NCBI RefSeq assembly: GCF_013364275.1
Contig: NZ_CP054932.1
Coordinates: forward strand, 7,006,001 to 7,070,000
DNA from: Actinomadura sp. NAK00032
GTDB lineage: Bacteria; Actinomycetota; Actinomycetes; Streptosporangiales; Streptosporangiaceae
DNA: 64,000 nt
Reading direction: 5' to 3'
This document shows, one piece after another, positions 53,127-62,028 of the stretch. The notes under the pieces are model-generated. The model did no database searches and had not been told where the DNA came from. It saw only the letters and a list, made by a program, of their open reading frames with translations. Within the stretch, counting starts at the first letter, position 1; each line of letters begins with the position of its first letter. Position numbers and translations under genes: made by a program.

Positions 53127-54499
53127 CACTCCTCGGCGAACGCCTCCGCCAGCACGTCCAGGCCCTCGGCGAGCAGCTCCTCGGGGATGACGAGCGGCGG
53201 CAGGAAGCGCAGCACGTTCCCGTACGTCCCGGTCGTCAGGACGAGCAGGCCCCGCTCGTGGCAGCGCCGCGCGACCCGCGCGGTGAGGTCGGGGTCGGGG
53301 TCCTTCGTGCCCGGCCGCACCAGCTCGATCGCGACCATCGCGCCGCGGCCGCGCACGTCCCCGATCGCGGGATGCCGCGCGGCCAGCTCCCGCAGCCGGG
53401 GCAGCATGGTCTCGCCGATCCGGCGGGCGCGCTCGGTGAGCTTGCCGTCCTCGATCTCGGCGAGCACGGCCAGGGCCGCCTCGCAGGCGAGCGGGTTGCC
53501 GCCGTAGGTGCCGCCGAGCCCGCCGCCGTGCACCTTGTCCATGATGTCGGCGCGGCCGGTGACGGCGGCGAGCGGCAGCCCGCCCGCGATGCCCTTCGCG
53601 GTCGCGACCAGGTCGGGGACGATCCCCTCGTGCTCGCAGGCGAACATGTCGCCGGTGCGGGCGAAGCCCGTCTGCACCTCGTCGGCGATGAACAGCACGC
53701 CGTTGGCGCGGCAGAACTCGGCGAGCGCCGGCAGGAAGCCCGGCGCGGGCTCGATGAACCCGCCCTCGCCCTGGATCGGCTCGATCAGCAGCGCCGCGAC
53801 GTTCGTCGCGCCGATCTGCTTGGTGATCTGGTCGATGGCCTGCGCCGCCGCCTCCGGGCCGCAGTTCTCCGGGCCGGTCGGCCAGCGGAACGGGTAGGCG
53901 AGCGGCATCCGGTAGACCTCGGGCGCGAACGGGCCGAACCCCTGCTTGTACGGCATGTTCTTCGCGGTGAGCGTCATCGTCAGCAGCGTCCGGCCGTGGT
54001 AGCCGTGGTCGAACACGACGACCGCGTCCCGCCCGGTCGCGTACCGGGCGATCTTGACGGCGTTCTCCACGGCCTCCGCGCCGCTGTTCACCAGGAACGA
54101 CCGCTTCTCGTGGGTGCCGGGCGTGATCCGGTTGAGGTTCTCGCACACCGCCACATACGACTCGTAGGGCGCGACCATGAAGCAGGTGTGGGTGAACCGG
54201 TCGGCCTGCGCCTTCACCCGCGCGGCGACGCGCGGGTTGGCGTTGCCGACGCCCGTCACCGCGATGCCGGAGCCGAAGTCGATCAGCGAGTTGCCGTCGA
54301 CGTCGACGATCACCCCGCCGCCCGCGTCCGCCACGTACACCGGCAGCACGCTGCCGACGCCGGGCGGCACCGCCGCGGTGCGCCGTTCCTGCAGTTCACG
54401 GGAGCGCGGCCCGGGGATCTCGGTCAGCACGCGGCGTTCCTGCGGCGGCGCGCCGCCGCTCGCCCCGGTCGCGCCGAGGGCGGAGTCCTGGCTGGTCAT
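53126..54499 (-). CDS. gabT: 4-aminobutyrate--2-oxoglutarate transaminase GabT
   Basis: A 457-aa class III PLP aminotransferase that transfers the GABA amino group to 2-oxoglutarate, giving succinate semialdehyde. It has FLVNSGAEAVENAVKIAR, VVFDHGYHGRTLLTMTLTAK, VLFIADEVQTGFARTG (PLP Asp) and DLVATAKGIAGGLPLAAVTGR (PLP Lys). It is divergent from a PucR-type regulator, with the semialdehyde dehydrogenase gene downstream of that. The upstream sequence TTCATC-N17-TATGTT would make it nearly leaderless. Confidence 0.92.
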   Translation of the reverse strand: MTSQDSALGATGASGGAPPQERRVLTEIPGPRSRELQERRTAAVPPGVGSVLPVYVADAGGGVIVDVDGNSLIDFGSGIAVTGVGNANPRVAARVKAQADRFTHTCFMVAPYESYVAVCENLNRITPGTHEKRSFLVNSGAEAVENAVKIARYATGRDAVVVFDHGYHGRTLLTMTLTAKNMPYKQGFGPFAPEVYRMPLAYPFRWPTGPENCGPEAAAQAIDQITKQIGATNVAALLIEPIQGEGGFIEPAPGFLPALAEFCRANGVLFIADEVQTGFARTGDMFACEHEGIVPDLVATAKGIAGGLPLAAVTGRADIMDKVHGGGLGGTYGGNPLACEAALAVLAEIEDGKLTERARRIGETMLPRLRELAARHPAIGDVRGRGAMVAIELVRPGTKDPDPDLTARVARRCHERGLLVLTTGTYGNVLRFLPPLVIPEELLAEGLDVLAEAFAEE

Positions 54500-54541
54500 G
54501 GCCTGAACATAAGCCGGGAGCCGCCTACGATGAACCGTACG

Positions 54542-54559
54542 GGACGGCGAAATCCGTCC
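54542..54559. promoter_or_regulatory. Candidate GabR operator
   Basis: GGACGG-CGAAAT-CCGTCC is a perfect 6-6-6 inverted repeat in the 91-bp gap between divergent gabT and gabR. Confidence 0.45.
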
Positions 54560-54590
54560 GGCGAGGTAGACACTTTGCACAGGGATTGAC

Positions 54591-56096
54591 ATGCCGCCCA
54601 CGCTGGCCGCCGTGGCCGCCCTCCCGCAGCTCGGCCTGCGGTCGCGCACCGGGCCGCTGCCGGACGCGCCCGTCGTGTGGGTCGCGGTCAGCGAGCTGGA
54701 GGACCCGACCCCGTTCCTGGAGGGCGGCGAGCTCGTCCTCACCACCGGCATGCGGCTGACCCCGGCGAACGCCGCCGGGTACGTGTCCCGGCTGGTCGGG
54801 CGGGGCGTCGCCGGGCTCGGGTTCGCGGTCGGGGTGATCCACGAGAGCGTCCCGGCGGAGCTGCTCGCGGCCGCCCGCGGCCAGGGGCTCGCGCTGCTGG
54901 AGGTGCCGCGCCCCACCCCGTTCATCGCCGTCGGCAAGGCGGTGTCGCGGATGCTCGCCGCCGAATGGTACGAGGACGTCACCCGCGCGTACCAGGGCCA
55001 GCGGGAGCTGACCCGCGCGGCGCTCACCGGGCCCGGCGCGGTCGTCACCCGGCTGGCGCGGCTGCTCGGCGGCTGGGCGCTGCTGCTGGAGGCGTCCGGG
55101 GCCGTCCGGCACGCCGAACCGGCGGGCGCCCGCGACCGGGCCGGCGCGCTCGCGCCCGAGCTGGCGCGGCTGCGGCGCCGTCCCGCCAAGGGCGATCCGG
55201 CGGGCGGTCCGGCGCGGGGCGGTCCGGCGGCGAGCCTCGCGCTGTCCGACCGGGACGACCACATCGCCGTGCAGCGGATCGGGCTCGGCGGGCGCCCGCG
55301 CGGGTTCCTCGCGGTGGGCACCGGCGCGCCGCTGCCGCCCGCCGCGCACACGCTCGTCGGCGCGGCCGTCGCCCTGCTGACGCTCCAGTCGGAGGGGCCG
55401 CGCACCGGCCGCGACCTGCGCGCCTCCCTCGCCGCGCTGCTGCTCGGGCGGCCCGGCGACGGGCCCGCGGTGCCGCGCGGGCCGGTGCGGGTGCTGGCCT
55501 GCGCGGGCGGCACCGCCGTCCTGGACGCGCTGGAGTCCGACCCGGCGGGGACGCGCTGCCCGGCGGTGCCGCTGGACGGGCACGTCGCCGTCATCGTCCC
55601 CGACGAGCTGTCCGGGACGGTCGAGGCGCTGCTCGCCGGCACCGGCCCGGTCGGCGTCGGCACCCCGGCGTCCGGGGATCTGGCGGCGGCCCTCCGGGAG
55701 GCCGAGGAGGCGCTGGCGGCGGCGCGGCAGACCGGGAGGGACGTGCTCCGCTACGCCGACCTGCCCGGGCAGGGCGTCCTCGGCCTCCTCGACCCGGCCG
55801 TCGCCCGCGCCTTCGCCGACACGCTTCTCGCGCCGCTGCGGAAGGAGGAGCTGGTGGAGACCGTCCGGGCCTATGTCGCGGCCAACGGGCAGGGGGAGGC
55901 GGCGGCGCGCGCGCTGGGCGTCCACCGGCACACCCTCCGCGCGCGGATGCGCAAGGCCGCCGAGCTCCTGGGACGCGACCCGGACGACCCGGCCGTCCGC
56001 GCCGAACTGTGGATCGCGCTCGCCGTCACGTCCAGTCGAGGCGACCGGATTGGACATCGTGGAGACTCCCATTCGGGCCTGCCGGAGATAGCGTGA
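54591..56096 (+). CDS. gabR: PucR-family regulator GabR
   Basis: A 501-aa PucR regulator. The N-terminal purine-catabolism sensor domain covers about 1-120 (LEGGELVLTTGMRL, GLGFAVGVIHESVP, GLALLEVPRPTPFIAV). The C-terminal HTH is at about 425-480 (LVETVRAYVAANGQGEAAARALGVHRHTLRARM). A PucR-type GabR activates gabTD in Corynebacterium glutamicum, and here the gene sits between gabT and gabD. It ends five bases before gabD, so it is probably cotranscribed with gabD. Confidence 0.82.
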   Translation: MPPTLAAVAALPQLGLRSRTGPLPDAPVVWVAVSELEDPTPFLEGGELVLTTGMRLTPANAAGYVSRLVGRGVAGLGFAVGVIHESVPAELLAAARGQGLALLEVPRPTPFIAVGKAVSRMLAAEWYEDVTRAYQGQRELTRAALTGPGAVVTRLARLLGGWALLLEASGAVRHAEPAGARDRAGALAPELARLRRRPAKGDPAGGPARGGPAASLALSDRDDHIAVQRIGLGGRPRGFLAVGTGAPLPPAAHTLVGAAVALLTLQSEGPRTGRDLRASLAALLLGRPGDGPAVPRGPVRVLACAGGTAVLDALESDPAGTRCPAVPLDGHVAVIVPDELSGTVEALLAGTGPVGVGTPASGDLAAALREAEEALAAARQTGRDVLRYADLPGQGVLGLLDPAVARAFADTLLAPLRKEELVETVRAYVAANGQGEAAARALGVHRHTLRARMRKAAELLGRDPDDPAVRAELWIALAVTSSRGDRIGHRGDSHSGLPEIA

Positions 56097-56100
56097 ACGC

Positions 56101-57528
56101 ATGAACGCGACCCCATTCTGGCTGGCCGGCCGGCCCGAGACCGGTGACGGCGAGCTGACCGTGACGCACCCCTACGACGGCCGCGTGGTCGGGACGGCGG
56201 CCGTCCCGACGCCCGCGCAGGTGGAGGAGGCGATCGCCGCCGCGGACGCGGTCCGCCGGGAGGCGGCGGCGCTGCCGCTGCACGTGCGGGCCGAGGCGCT
56301 CGCGCACGTGTCCGCGCGGATCGCCGAGCGGGCCGAGGAGATCGCCCGGCTGATCACCGCCGAGAACGGCAAGCCGCTGCTGTGGGCGCGCGGCGAGGTG
56401 ACCCGCGCGATCTCGACGTTCCGGTTCGCCGCCGAGGAGGCCCGCCGCTTCAGCGCCACCACCCAGCGGCTCGACACCGACCCGGCCGCCGAGGGCCGGA
56501 TGGCCTACATCACCCGCGTGCCGCGCGGCCCGGTGCTCGGCATCTCGCCGTTCAACTTCCCGCTGAACCTCGCCGCGCACAAGATCGCCCCGGCGATCGC
56601 GGCGGGCACCCCGATCGTGCTCAAGCCGGCGCCCGCCACGCCGCTGTCGGCGCTGCTGCTCGGCGAGCTGCTCGCCGAGACCGACCTGCCCGCCGGGATG
56701 TTCTCGATCCTGACGGTGCCGAACGACCGCGCGTCCGGCCTGGTCGACGACCCGCGGCTGCCGATCGTGTCGTTCACCGGCTCGGTGCCGGTCGGCTGGG
56801 CGATCAACGACCGGGCGCCGCGCAAGCACGTCACCCTCGAACTCGGCGGCAACGGCGCGGCCGTCGTCCTGCCGGACGCCGACCTCGACTGGGCCGCCAA
56901 GCGCATCGGGCTGTTCGCCAACTACCAGGCCGGGCAGAGCTGCATCGCCGTCCAGCGCGTCTACGTCGACCGGTCCGTGTACGAGGAGTTCGTGCCGAAG
57001 CTGGTCGACACCGTCGCCTCGCTCGTCACCGGCGACCCGTGGGACGACAAGACGCAGGTCGGCCCGCTCGTCAGCCGGGAGGCCGCCGAGCGCGTCGAGT
57101 CCTGGGTGGACGAGGCCGTCGCGGCGGGCGCCAAGGTGCTGACCGGCGGCACCCGCGAGGGCGCCGCCTACGCCCCGACCGTCCTCGCCGGCGTCCCCGC
57201 CGACGCCAAGGTGTCCCGCGAGGAGGTCTTCGGCCCGGTCATGCTCGTCCAGCCGGTGGACGGCGTCGACGAGGCGTTCGCGCTCGTCAACGACTCCAAG
57301 TTCGGCCTCCAGGCGGGCGTGTTCACGCGCAGCCTCGACATCGCGTTCCGCGCGCACCGCGAGCTCGACGTCGGCGGCGTCGTGATCGGCGACGTCCCCT
57401 CCTACCGCGCCGACCAGATGCCCTACGGCGGCGTGAAGGACTCCGGCGTCGGCCGGGAGGGGCTGCGGTCGGCGATGGCCGACTACACCGAGGAGAAGGT
57501 CATGATCCTGACGGGCCTGCCCCTCTAG
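56101..57528 (+). CDS. gabD: Succinate-semialdehyde-type aldehyde dehydrogenase
   Basis: A 475-aa NAD(P)-dependent aldehyde dehydrogenase. Cofactor/active-site blocks are ISPFNFPLNLAAHKIAPAIAAG, VSFTGSVPVGWAI, catalytic Glu in TLELGGNGAAVV and catalytic Cys in YQAGQSCIAVQR; EEVFGPVMLVQPV and KDSGVGREGLRSAM close the fold. With gabT next door it would oxidise succinate semialdehyde to succinate, though related aldehydes are possible. Its TAG stop overlaps the stop of the convergent hydrolase gene (CTAG at 57525-57528). Confidence 0.82.
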   Translation: MNATPFWLAGRPETGDGELTVTHPYDGRVVGTAAVPTPAQVEEAIAAADAVRREAAALPLHVRAEALAHVSARIAERAEEIARLITAENGKPLLWARGEVTRAISTFRFAAEEARRFSATTQRLDTDPAAEGRMAYITRVPRGPVLGISPFNFPLNLAAHKIAPAIAAGTPIVLKPAPATPLSALLLGELLAETDLPAGMFSILTVPNDRASGLVDDPRLPIVSFTGSVPVGWAINDRAPRKHVTLELGGNGAAVVLPDADLDWAAKRIGLFANYQAGQSCIAVQRVYVDRSVYEEFVPKLVDTVASLVTGDPWDDKTQVGPLVSREAAERVESWVDEAVAAGAKVLTGGTREGAAYAPTVLAGVPADAKVSREEVFGPVMLVQPVDGVDEAFALVNDSKFGLQAGVFTRSLDIAFRAHRELDVGGVVIGDVPSYRADQMPYGGVKDSGVGREGLRSAMADYTEEKVMILTGLPL

Positions 57529-58574
57529 TCCCGGTCCCGGGGCCCCGCGTACAGCCCGGTGCGCAGGGCCCCGGCCGCCTCCGACAGCGCCTCTCGGGCC
57601 CGCCCGCCCAGCGACCAGGTGTTCGCGAAACCGTGGAAGAGGTCGTCCTGGCGGCGCAGCGCGACCCGCGCCCCGTGCTTGTCCAGCCGCTTCGCGAACT
57701 CCTCGCCCTCGTCCCGCAGCGGGTCGAAGCCCGCCGTCGCGATGTAGGCGGGCGGGAACCCGCTCAGGTCGTCGGCGAGCAGCGGCGACGCCTTCACCTC
57801 GGCGCGCCGCTCCTGCGGGCAGTAGTGGTCGCCGAACCACGTCATGTCGGCGTCGGTCAGGTAGAACCCCTCCGCGAACAGCGTCCGCGACCGCCGCCGG
57901 TCGGACAGGTCGGTCGCCGGGTAGAACAGCAGCGCGAAGTCGGGTGTGCGCTCCGCGAGCAGCCCGACGACCGCCGCGAGGTTGCCGCCCGCGCTGTCGC
58001 CGCCGACCGCGATCGCCCCGGGGTCGGCGCCCAGCTCCGCGGCGTGCCCGACGGCGTACGCGTAGGCGGTGAGCGCGTCGTCCGGCGCGGCCGGGTAGGG
58101 GTGCTCGGGGGCGAGCCGGTAGTCCACCGACAGCACCCGCACCTCGGCGTGCACCGCCAGGTACCGGCACACCGTGTCGTGCGTGTCGAGGTCGCCGATG
58201 ACCCAGCCGCCGCCGTGGTAGAAGACGAGCAGCGGCGACCCGTCCGGGAGGGCCTTCGGCGTGTAGAGCCGGGACGGCACCCCGCCCGCGTCGACCGCCC
58301 GCGTGCGCACCGGCCGCGCGGGCATCCCCGGCAGCAGCGGCTTCGTCCGGGCGAGGCCGGCCCGCGCGTCCGCGACGGACCCGCCGGCCAGCCGCCGCTC
58401 ACCGTCCAGCCGCATCATCATCAGCAGCAGCTGCGCGTCCAGCGCCAGCTCCTGCCCGTCCCGGCGCACCGGCGCCCCGACGATCAGCCGCTTCACGGGT
58501 TCCGGCAACGCGAAGACGCCTCGCAGCATCCGACCGGACACCGACGGCGGCACCATCTCGACCAACGAGGCCAC
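57525..58574 (-). CDS. Alpha/beta hydrolase, hormone-sensitive lipase group
   Basis: A 349-aa esterase/lipase of the HSL family. The oxyanion motif is VFYHGGGWVIGD, and the nucleophile elbow GGDSAGG contains the catalytic Ser. Further blocks are DYRLAPEHPYPAAPDD, FALLFYPATDL, the Asp in ATAGFDPLRDEGEEFA and the His in DLFHGFAN. It would hydrolyse medium or short acyl esters in the cytosol. GTG 58574 is chosen, with GGAGG five bases upstream. Confidence 0.87.
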   Translation of the reverse strand: MASLVEMVPPSVSGRMLRGVFALPEPVKRLIVGAPVRRDGQELALDAQLLLMMMRLDGERRLAGGSVADARAGLARTKPLLPGMPARPVRTRAVDAGGVPSRLYTPKALPDGSPLLVFYHGGGWVIGDLDTHDTVCRYLAVHAEVRVLSVDYRLAPEHPYPAAPDDALTAYAYAVGHAAELGADPGAIAVGGDSAGGNLAAVVGLLAERTPDFALLFYPATDLSDRRRSRTLFAEGFYLTDADMTWFGDHYCPQERRAEVKASPLLADDLSGFPPAYIATAGFDPLRDEGEEFAKRLDKHGARVALRRQDDLFHGFANTWSLGGRAREALSEAAGALRTGLYAGPRDRD

Positions 58575-58628
58575 ACAAACCTCCAACGCGGGGGGAAATG
58601 CCGCATACCGTACTCGGGCGGGTTCCCG

Positions 58629-59240
58629 CTAGGCGAGGGCGCGTCGCCGGTAGTACGCGACGGTGACGGCGGCGAGCAGCGGCCCCCACGCCAGCAGCGG
58701 CGCGTAGGAGAGGACGCCGAGCACCCCTTCCCAGCTGTTGAAGTGGATGGGGAAGCCGTCCGGCAGCGGGCGCCCCTGAATGGTCTTCTGGAACACCAGG
58801 CAGTTGACCACGGACACCGTCCACAGCACGGTCAGCACCGCCGCGCCGACCGACGCGGGGATCACCGCGGCCATCGTCGGCACCCGCCGCCCCCGCAGCC
58901 CCGGCACCCACCGGGGGAAGACCTCGCCCCACCGCGCGATCAGCCCCACGGCGGTGAAGGCGATCAGCTCCGACACCAGCGACAGCACCACGACGTAGGC
59001 CTCCATGGGCAGCCAGCCCGGGAGGTCGCCCCGGCCGTCCCCCGGCCCCAGGCCGTCCCCGTCGATGATCGGCAGGTGCAGCGCGAACGCCGCGACCCGC
59101 CACAGCCCCGCGGGCAGCACGGTGAACGGGATGGCCAGCGCGGCGATCCGCGCCCACCGCGGGACCCCGTCGACCGCGTCATGCGCGCTCCGCCACCCGG
59201 CCCGGACCCGCTCGGCCGGCGATATGGTCATGACCGTCAT
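58629..59240 (-). CDS. Four-helix membrane protein
   Basis: A 203-aa protein with four or five predicted membrane helices (about 33-55, 80-103, 121-145, 172-193) and an Arg-rich C-terminus. I do not recognise the family. 'NSWEGVLGVLSYAPLLAWGP' resembles a segment of small actinobacterial hypothetical membrane proteins. A good RBS (GGAGACCG) precedes the ATG. It is transcribed toward the esterase, 54 bp away. No function can be assigned. Confidence 0.6.
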   Translation of the reverse strand: MTVMTISPAERVRAGWRSAHDAVDGVPRWARIAALAIPFTVLPAGLWRVAAFALHLPIIDGDGLGPGDGRGDLPGWLPMEAYVVVLSLVSELIAFTAVGLIARWGEVFPRWVPGLRGRRVPTMAAVIPASVGAAVLTVLWTVSVVNCLVFQKTIQGRPLPDGFPIHFNSWEGVLGVLSYAPLLAWGPLLAAVTVAYYRRRALA

Positions 59241-59347
59241 CGCGGTCTCCTCTCATGGCGCTCCCTGCTCCGGGACACCACGATCACAGCCGCGGCCGCC
59301 GGCACCGATCCCCCGCCGGCGCGATCCGCCTCCCCCGCTCGGGTGAA

Positions 59348-60148
59348 TCAGGGCTTGCGCGCCACGGCGGCGTACCCGGGCACCTCGTCGGGCCGGCCCC
59401 AGGGCGTGTGCTCGGGACGCCAGCGCGACATGGAGACCACGCCCGGCTCCAGGAGCTCCAGGCCGTCGAAGAACCGGGTGATCGCCGCGCGCGTGCGCGG
59501 CACCATCGGGTTGGCCGACTTCTCGTTCCAGTCGTCCTGGGCCTCCGCTTGAGCCGTCTCCCCCTGGTCGAAGTCGAGGGTGGAGTGCGTCATGGCCACA
59601 TGGCTCCCGGACGGGACGGCGTCCAGCAGCACCCCGAGCAGCCGGCGGGCCTCGTCGTCGTCGTGGACGAAGTGCATGATGCCCAGCAGCATGATCGCGA
59701 CCGGCTTCCCGAAGTCGAGCGTCGCGGCGGCCTTCTCCAGGATGTCGCCCGGTTCGCGCAGATCGGCGTGGAGGTAGTCGCAGGCGCCCTGCGGGCTGCT
59801 GCTGAGCAGGGCCCGCGCGTGGGTCAGCACGAGGGGGTCGTTGTCCACGTAGACGATCCGCGCGTCCGGGGCGACGCGCTGGGCGACCTCATGGGTGTTG
59901 TCCATCGTCGGCAGCCCGGTGCCGATGTCGAGGAACTGCCGCACCCCGGCCTCGCCCGCCAGGTACCGGACGGACCGTCCGAGGAACGCCCGGTCGGCGC
60001 GGGCCACGTCGACGATCTGCGGGAACATGCCGCGGAACTGCTCGGCCGCCTGCTGGTCGACCTCGTAGTTGTCCTTCCCGCCGAGCAGGTAGTTCCACAC
60101 CCGCGCCGAATGCGGAACGCTCGTGTCGATCTGCGGCCTGTCACCCAC
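59348..60148 (-). CDS. SAM-dependent methyltransferase (DUF574)
   Basis: A 266-aa methyltransferase of the DUF574/PF04672 group, abundant in Streptomyces and relatives. The family start 'IDTSVPHSARVWNYLLGGKDNYEVDQQ' is clear. SAM-binding blocks are FLDIGTGLPTMDNTHEVAQ and IVYVDNDPLVLTHARALL. GTG 60148 is used, with GGAGG seven bases upstream. The substrate is unknown. It is preceded by two tandem membrane-protein genes. Confidence 0.88.
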   Translation of the reverse strand: MGDRPQIDTSVPHSARVWNYLLGGKDNYEVDQQAAEQFRGMFPQIVDVARADRAFLGRSVRYLAGEAGVRQFLDIGTGLPTMDNTHEVAQRVAPDARIVYVDNDPLVLTHARALLSSSPQGACDYLHADLREPGDILEKAAATLDFGKPVAIMLLGIMHFVHDDDEARRLLGVLLDAVPSGSHVAMTHSTLDFDQGETAQAEAQDDWNEKSANPMVPRTRAAITRFFDGLELLEPGVVSMSRWRPEHTPWGRPDEVPGYAAVARKP

Positions 60149-60225
60149 GGCGGCACCTCCGGATCGTCGTTTTTCCGCCAATCTAGCGGATACCGCCGCT
60201 CCGCTCCCGCCCCGCTCGGATCAGT

Positions 60226-60684
60226 TCATTCGGCGGGAATGTTGCGCTTGCGCTCCTCGTCGATGAGCCACTGCGGTTTCCTCTCGTCCGAGTAACCGGC
60301 GAGGTGCCGCGTGACGGCGATGACGGCCGCGATCAGCGACAGGACGACGAGGACGGCCGAAATCCAATACGTGACGTCGTTCTCGGGAAGGTGGCTCACC
60401 ACCGCGATCAACCCCCAGAGGCCGAACACACTCGCGATGGGGAGCATGTTCAACGGCGCGTACCTGATCATCCCCGGCACGTTCTCATTGAAGTAGTTGT
60501 ACCGCAGCCACGACCTGCTGAGACGGCCGTACCGCCGGTAGGCGAAATACCCGTAGAACGCGAGGGCGAACATGGCGAAGCACAACACCGCGACCCACCA
60601 CGACACGGGCTCGACCTGCGCCTCTGCGGCCAGCCGACCAGGACACGCACTCACTTCGCACGCCACCATGCCCCCATCGGGCAC
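60226..60684 (-). CDS. Three-helix membrane protein, paralogue A
   Basis: A 152-aa membrane protein with three helices (about 27-46, 79-101, 107-127) and a conserved cytoplasmic end (KPQWLIDEERKRNI). It is clearly homologous to the next gene upstream on this strand (paralogue B): shared EPVSWWVA, the YFNEN/APLN/SVF core, and the DEERKR tail. A GTG start at 60684 with AAGGGGGG upstream is preferred; ATG 60669 is an alternative. No family is recognised. Confidence 0.65.
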   Translation of the reverse strand: MPDGGMVACEVSACPGRLAAEAQVEPVSWWVAVLCFAMFALAFYGYFAYRRYGRLSRSWLRYNYFNENVPGMIRYAPLNMLPIASVFGLWGLIAVVSHLPENDVTYWISAVLVVLSLIAAVIAVTRHLAGYSDERKPQWLIDEERKRNIPAE

Positions 60685-60747
60685 TGTTATCGCCCCCCTT
60701 CCACACGGGTCGCGCACACCACACGAAAACGGCGGCCACGCGATCGA

Positions 60748-61158
60748 TCATTCCATCGAGATCTTTCGCTTACGCTCTTCGTCCAGCAGCCATCGTGGCT
60801 TGACCCGGTCCGGATAGCCGCTCAGATGCCGCTTGACGGCGATGGCGGCGGCAATCGCCGACAGGACCGCGAGGATGGCGATACCGTAATCAGTGAAGTC
60901 ATTGCCAGGAAGATGGCTCAGCACCGCCACCACTCCCCACAAGGCGAAGACACTGGACGTCGGCACCAGATTCAGCGGCGCGCATCTGATGACTGGCGAC
61001 AGATTTTCATTGAAGTACTGGTGGCGCAGCCAGGTCTCCGCGAAACGACCTTTCCTGCGATACGCGAAGCGAAGGAAGAATCCGATGAAGCACATGCCGA
61101 AGCAGATCGCGGCGACCCACCACGACAGGGGTTCCACCGGTGTCGCCGCAGCGCCCAT
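60748..61158 (-). CDS. Three-helix membrane protein, paralogue B
   Basis: A 136-aa protein, a tandem duplicate of paralogue A. SWWVAAICFGMCF forms helix 1, then YFNENLSPVIRCAPLN, SSVFALWGVVAVLSHLPGND and a third helix, ending KPRWLLDEERKRKISME. The ATG at 61158 follows the stop codon of a small glycine-zipper frame by one base, so the two may be translated together. Function unknown. Confidence 0.65.
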   Translation of the reverse strand: MGAAATPVEPLSWWVAAICFGMCFIGFFLRFAYRRKGRFAETWLRHQYFNENLSPVIRCAPLNLVPTSSVFALWGVVAVLSHLPGNDFTDYGIAILAVLSAIAAAIAVKRHLSGYPDRVKPRWLLDEERKRKISME

Positions 61159-61159
61159 C

Positions 61160-61324
61160 TCATCTCCGCCGAAGTAGTCTCATTCCAGTCTGACCACCGT
61201 AGAACCGCCGGCCCAGCCGGCCGCCGAATGCACCGCCGACGGCCGCCCCGACGTATCCGCCCACCATCGCGACCCGGCACCGCACGCGACCGCCGCGGGG
61301 ATGTTCCCAGGAAGACCCCCACAT
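61160..61324 (-). CDS. 54-aa glycine-zipper-like peptide
   Basis: A 54-codon frame starting ATG 61324, with GGAGGG seven to eight bases upstream, and ending TGA at 61160-61162, one base before the start of paralogue B. The core GGYVGAAVGGAFGGRLGRRF is a glycine-zipper pattern that can form a tight membrane hairpin. The flanks are Arg-rich. The strong RBS and tight spacing suggest a real coupled gene, but it is too short to prove from sequence alone. Confidence 0.4.
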   Translation of the reverse strand: MWGSSWEHPRGGRVRCRVAMVGGYVGAAVGGAFGGRLGRRFYGGQTGMRLLRRR

Positions 61325-61741
61325 CGCCCAGCCCTCCATGACCCCAGATCACACCACAAACCAGTAAACCCGAACATAGCGCGCAACGCGTCCCGTCCTA
61401 ATCGCCATCACCCAAACGATCACAGCAAGCAACTCACCGGCTCCGCACGGCTGATATCCGCGCAAAAGCGAAGGCGATGCAGCCCAGCCGAATCGAATAC
61501 GCAAGGGCTCTGGACGACCACAAGCGCCCACATCGCAGCGGACAGATAAGACTGCCTTGACACGGCATCGAAAAATTGGCATAAGAGCCGCGTCCATTCG
61601 CGCATCGGCGCGAGCGCGAGACCGGCCATGCGCGGGGAGCCGGGGCCCGGTACGGGATTACCACGATGCACAGGGTGGCCGTGCTGTGACAAACTGTGAC
61701 GTGAGAGCGAAGGCGCCCCCACGAGCAGGAAAGCGAACGAC
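61325..61741. other. 417-bp non-coding, AT-richer gap
   Basis: No convincing gene is seen. From about 61340 to 61600 the GC content drops visibly against the flanks (AAAAATT, ACATAGCGCG and similar). The stretch separates the minus-strand paralogue cluster from a small plus-strand gene and contains a good promoter candidate at 61557. Frames on both strands here lack RBSs and codon bias. Confidence 0.5.
61557..61585 (+). promoter_or_regulatory. Sigma-70-type promoter candidate
   Basis: TTGACA (61557-61562), a 17-base spacer, then CATAAG (61580-61585). It points toward the small membrane gene at 61742, leaving a leader of about 150 bases. Confidence 0.45.
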
Positions 61742-62020
61742 ATGGCCGACGACACCCCGGTGCCTTCCGCGAGCGTGCCGGACCCCCCGTGCGGGAATGC
61801 CGCGCCGGCGTGCCGGCTGCACCTCCTCACCACCGGCGTGCTCGCGCTGTTCGCGGCGCTGGGAGCCGCCGTGGTCGTCGCGTCGTTCATGCCGCGCGGC
61901 CATCGCGGCAGGCGGCGGCTGCGCCGGTCGCGTCCCTGGAACCGCGGGGCGGGTTCCGCCGAGGCGGCCCGGCCCCGCGGTCCGTCAGGCGACCGCACTC
62001 CCCCGGACGACGAGGGCTAG
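61742..62020 (+). CDS. Small single-helix membrane protein
   Basis: A 92-aa frame with one clear helix (about 26-50, LHLLTTGVLALFAALGAAVVVASF) and a very basic, Arg/Pro-rich C-terminus. RBS AGGAAAGCG and a promoter candidate lie upstream. It is convergent with the MMPL gene, eight bases apart. Function unknown; it may be a real small protein or a chance frame. Confidence 0.5.
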   Translation: MADDTPVPSASVPDPPCGNAAPACRLHLLTTGVLALFAALGAAVVVASFMPRGHRGRRRLRRSRPWNRGAGSAEAARPRGPSGDRTPPDDEG

Positions 62021-62028
62021 TGGCGAGG

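Noticed and set aside
56382..59552. 1056-codon plus-strand frame running through gabD and the esterase gene
   Set aside because: It is out of frame with gabD and antisense to the esterase; the translation is Arg/Pro/Gly-rich without any domain.
61349..61998. Minus-strand frames in the 61.3-62.0 kb gap as possible genes or a third paralogue
   Set aside because: No RBS, no actinobacterial third-position bias and no similarity to the paralogue pair.
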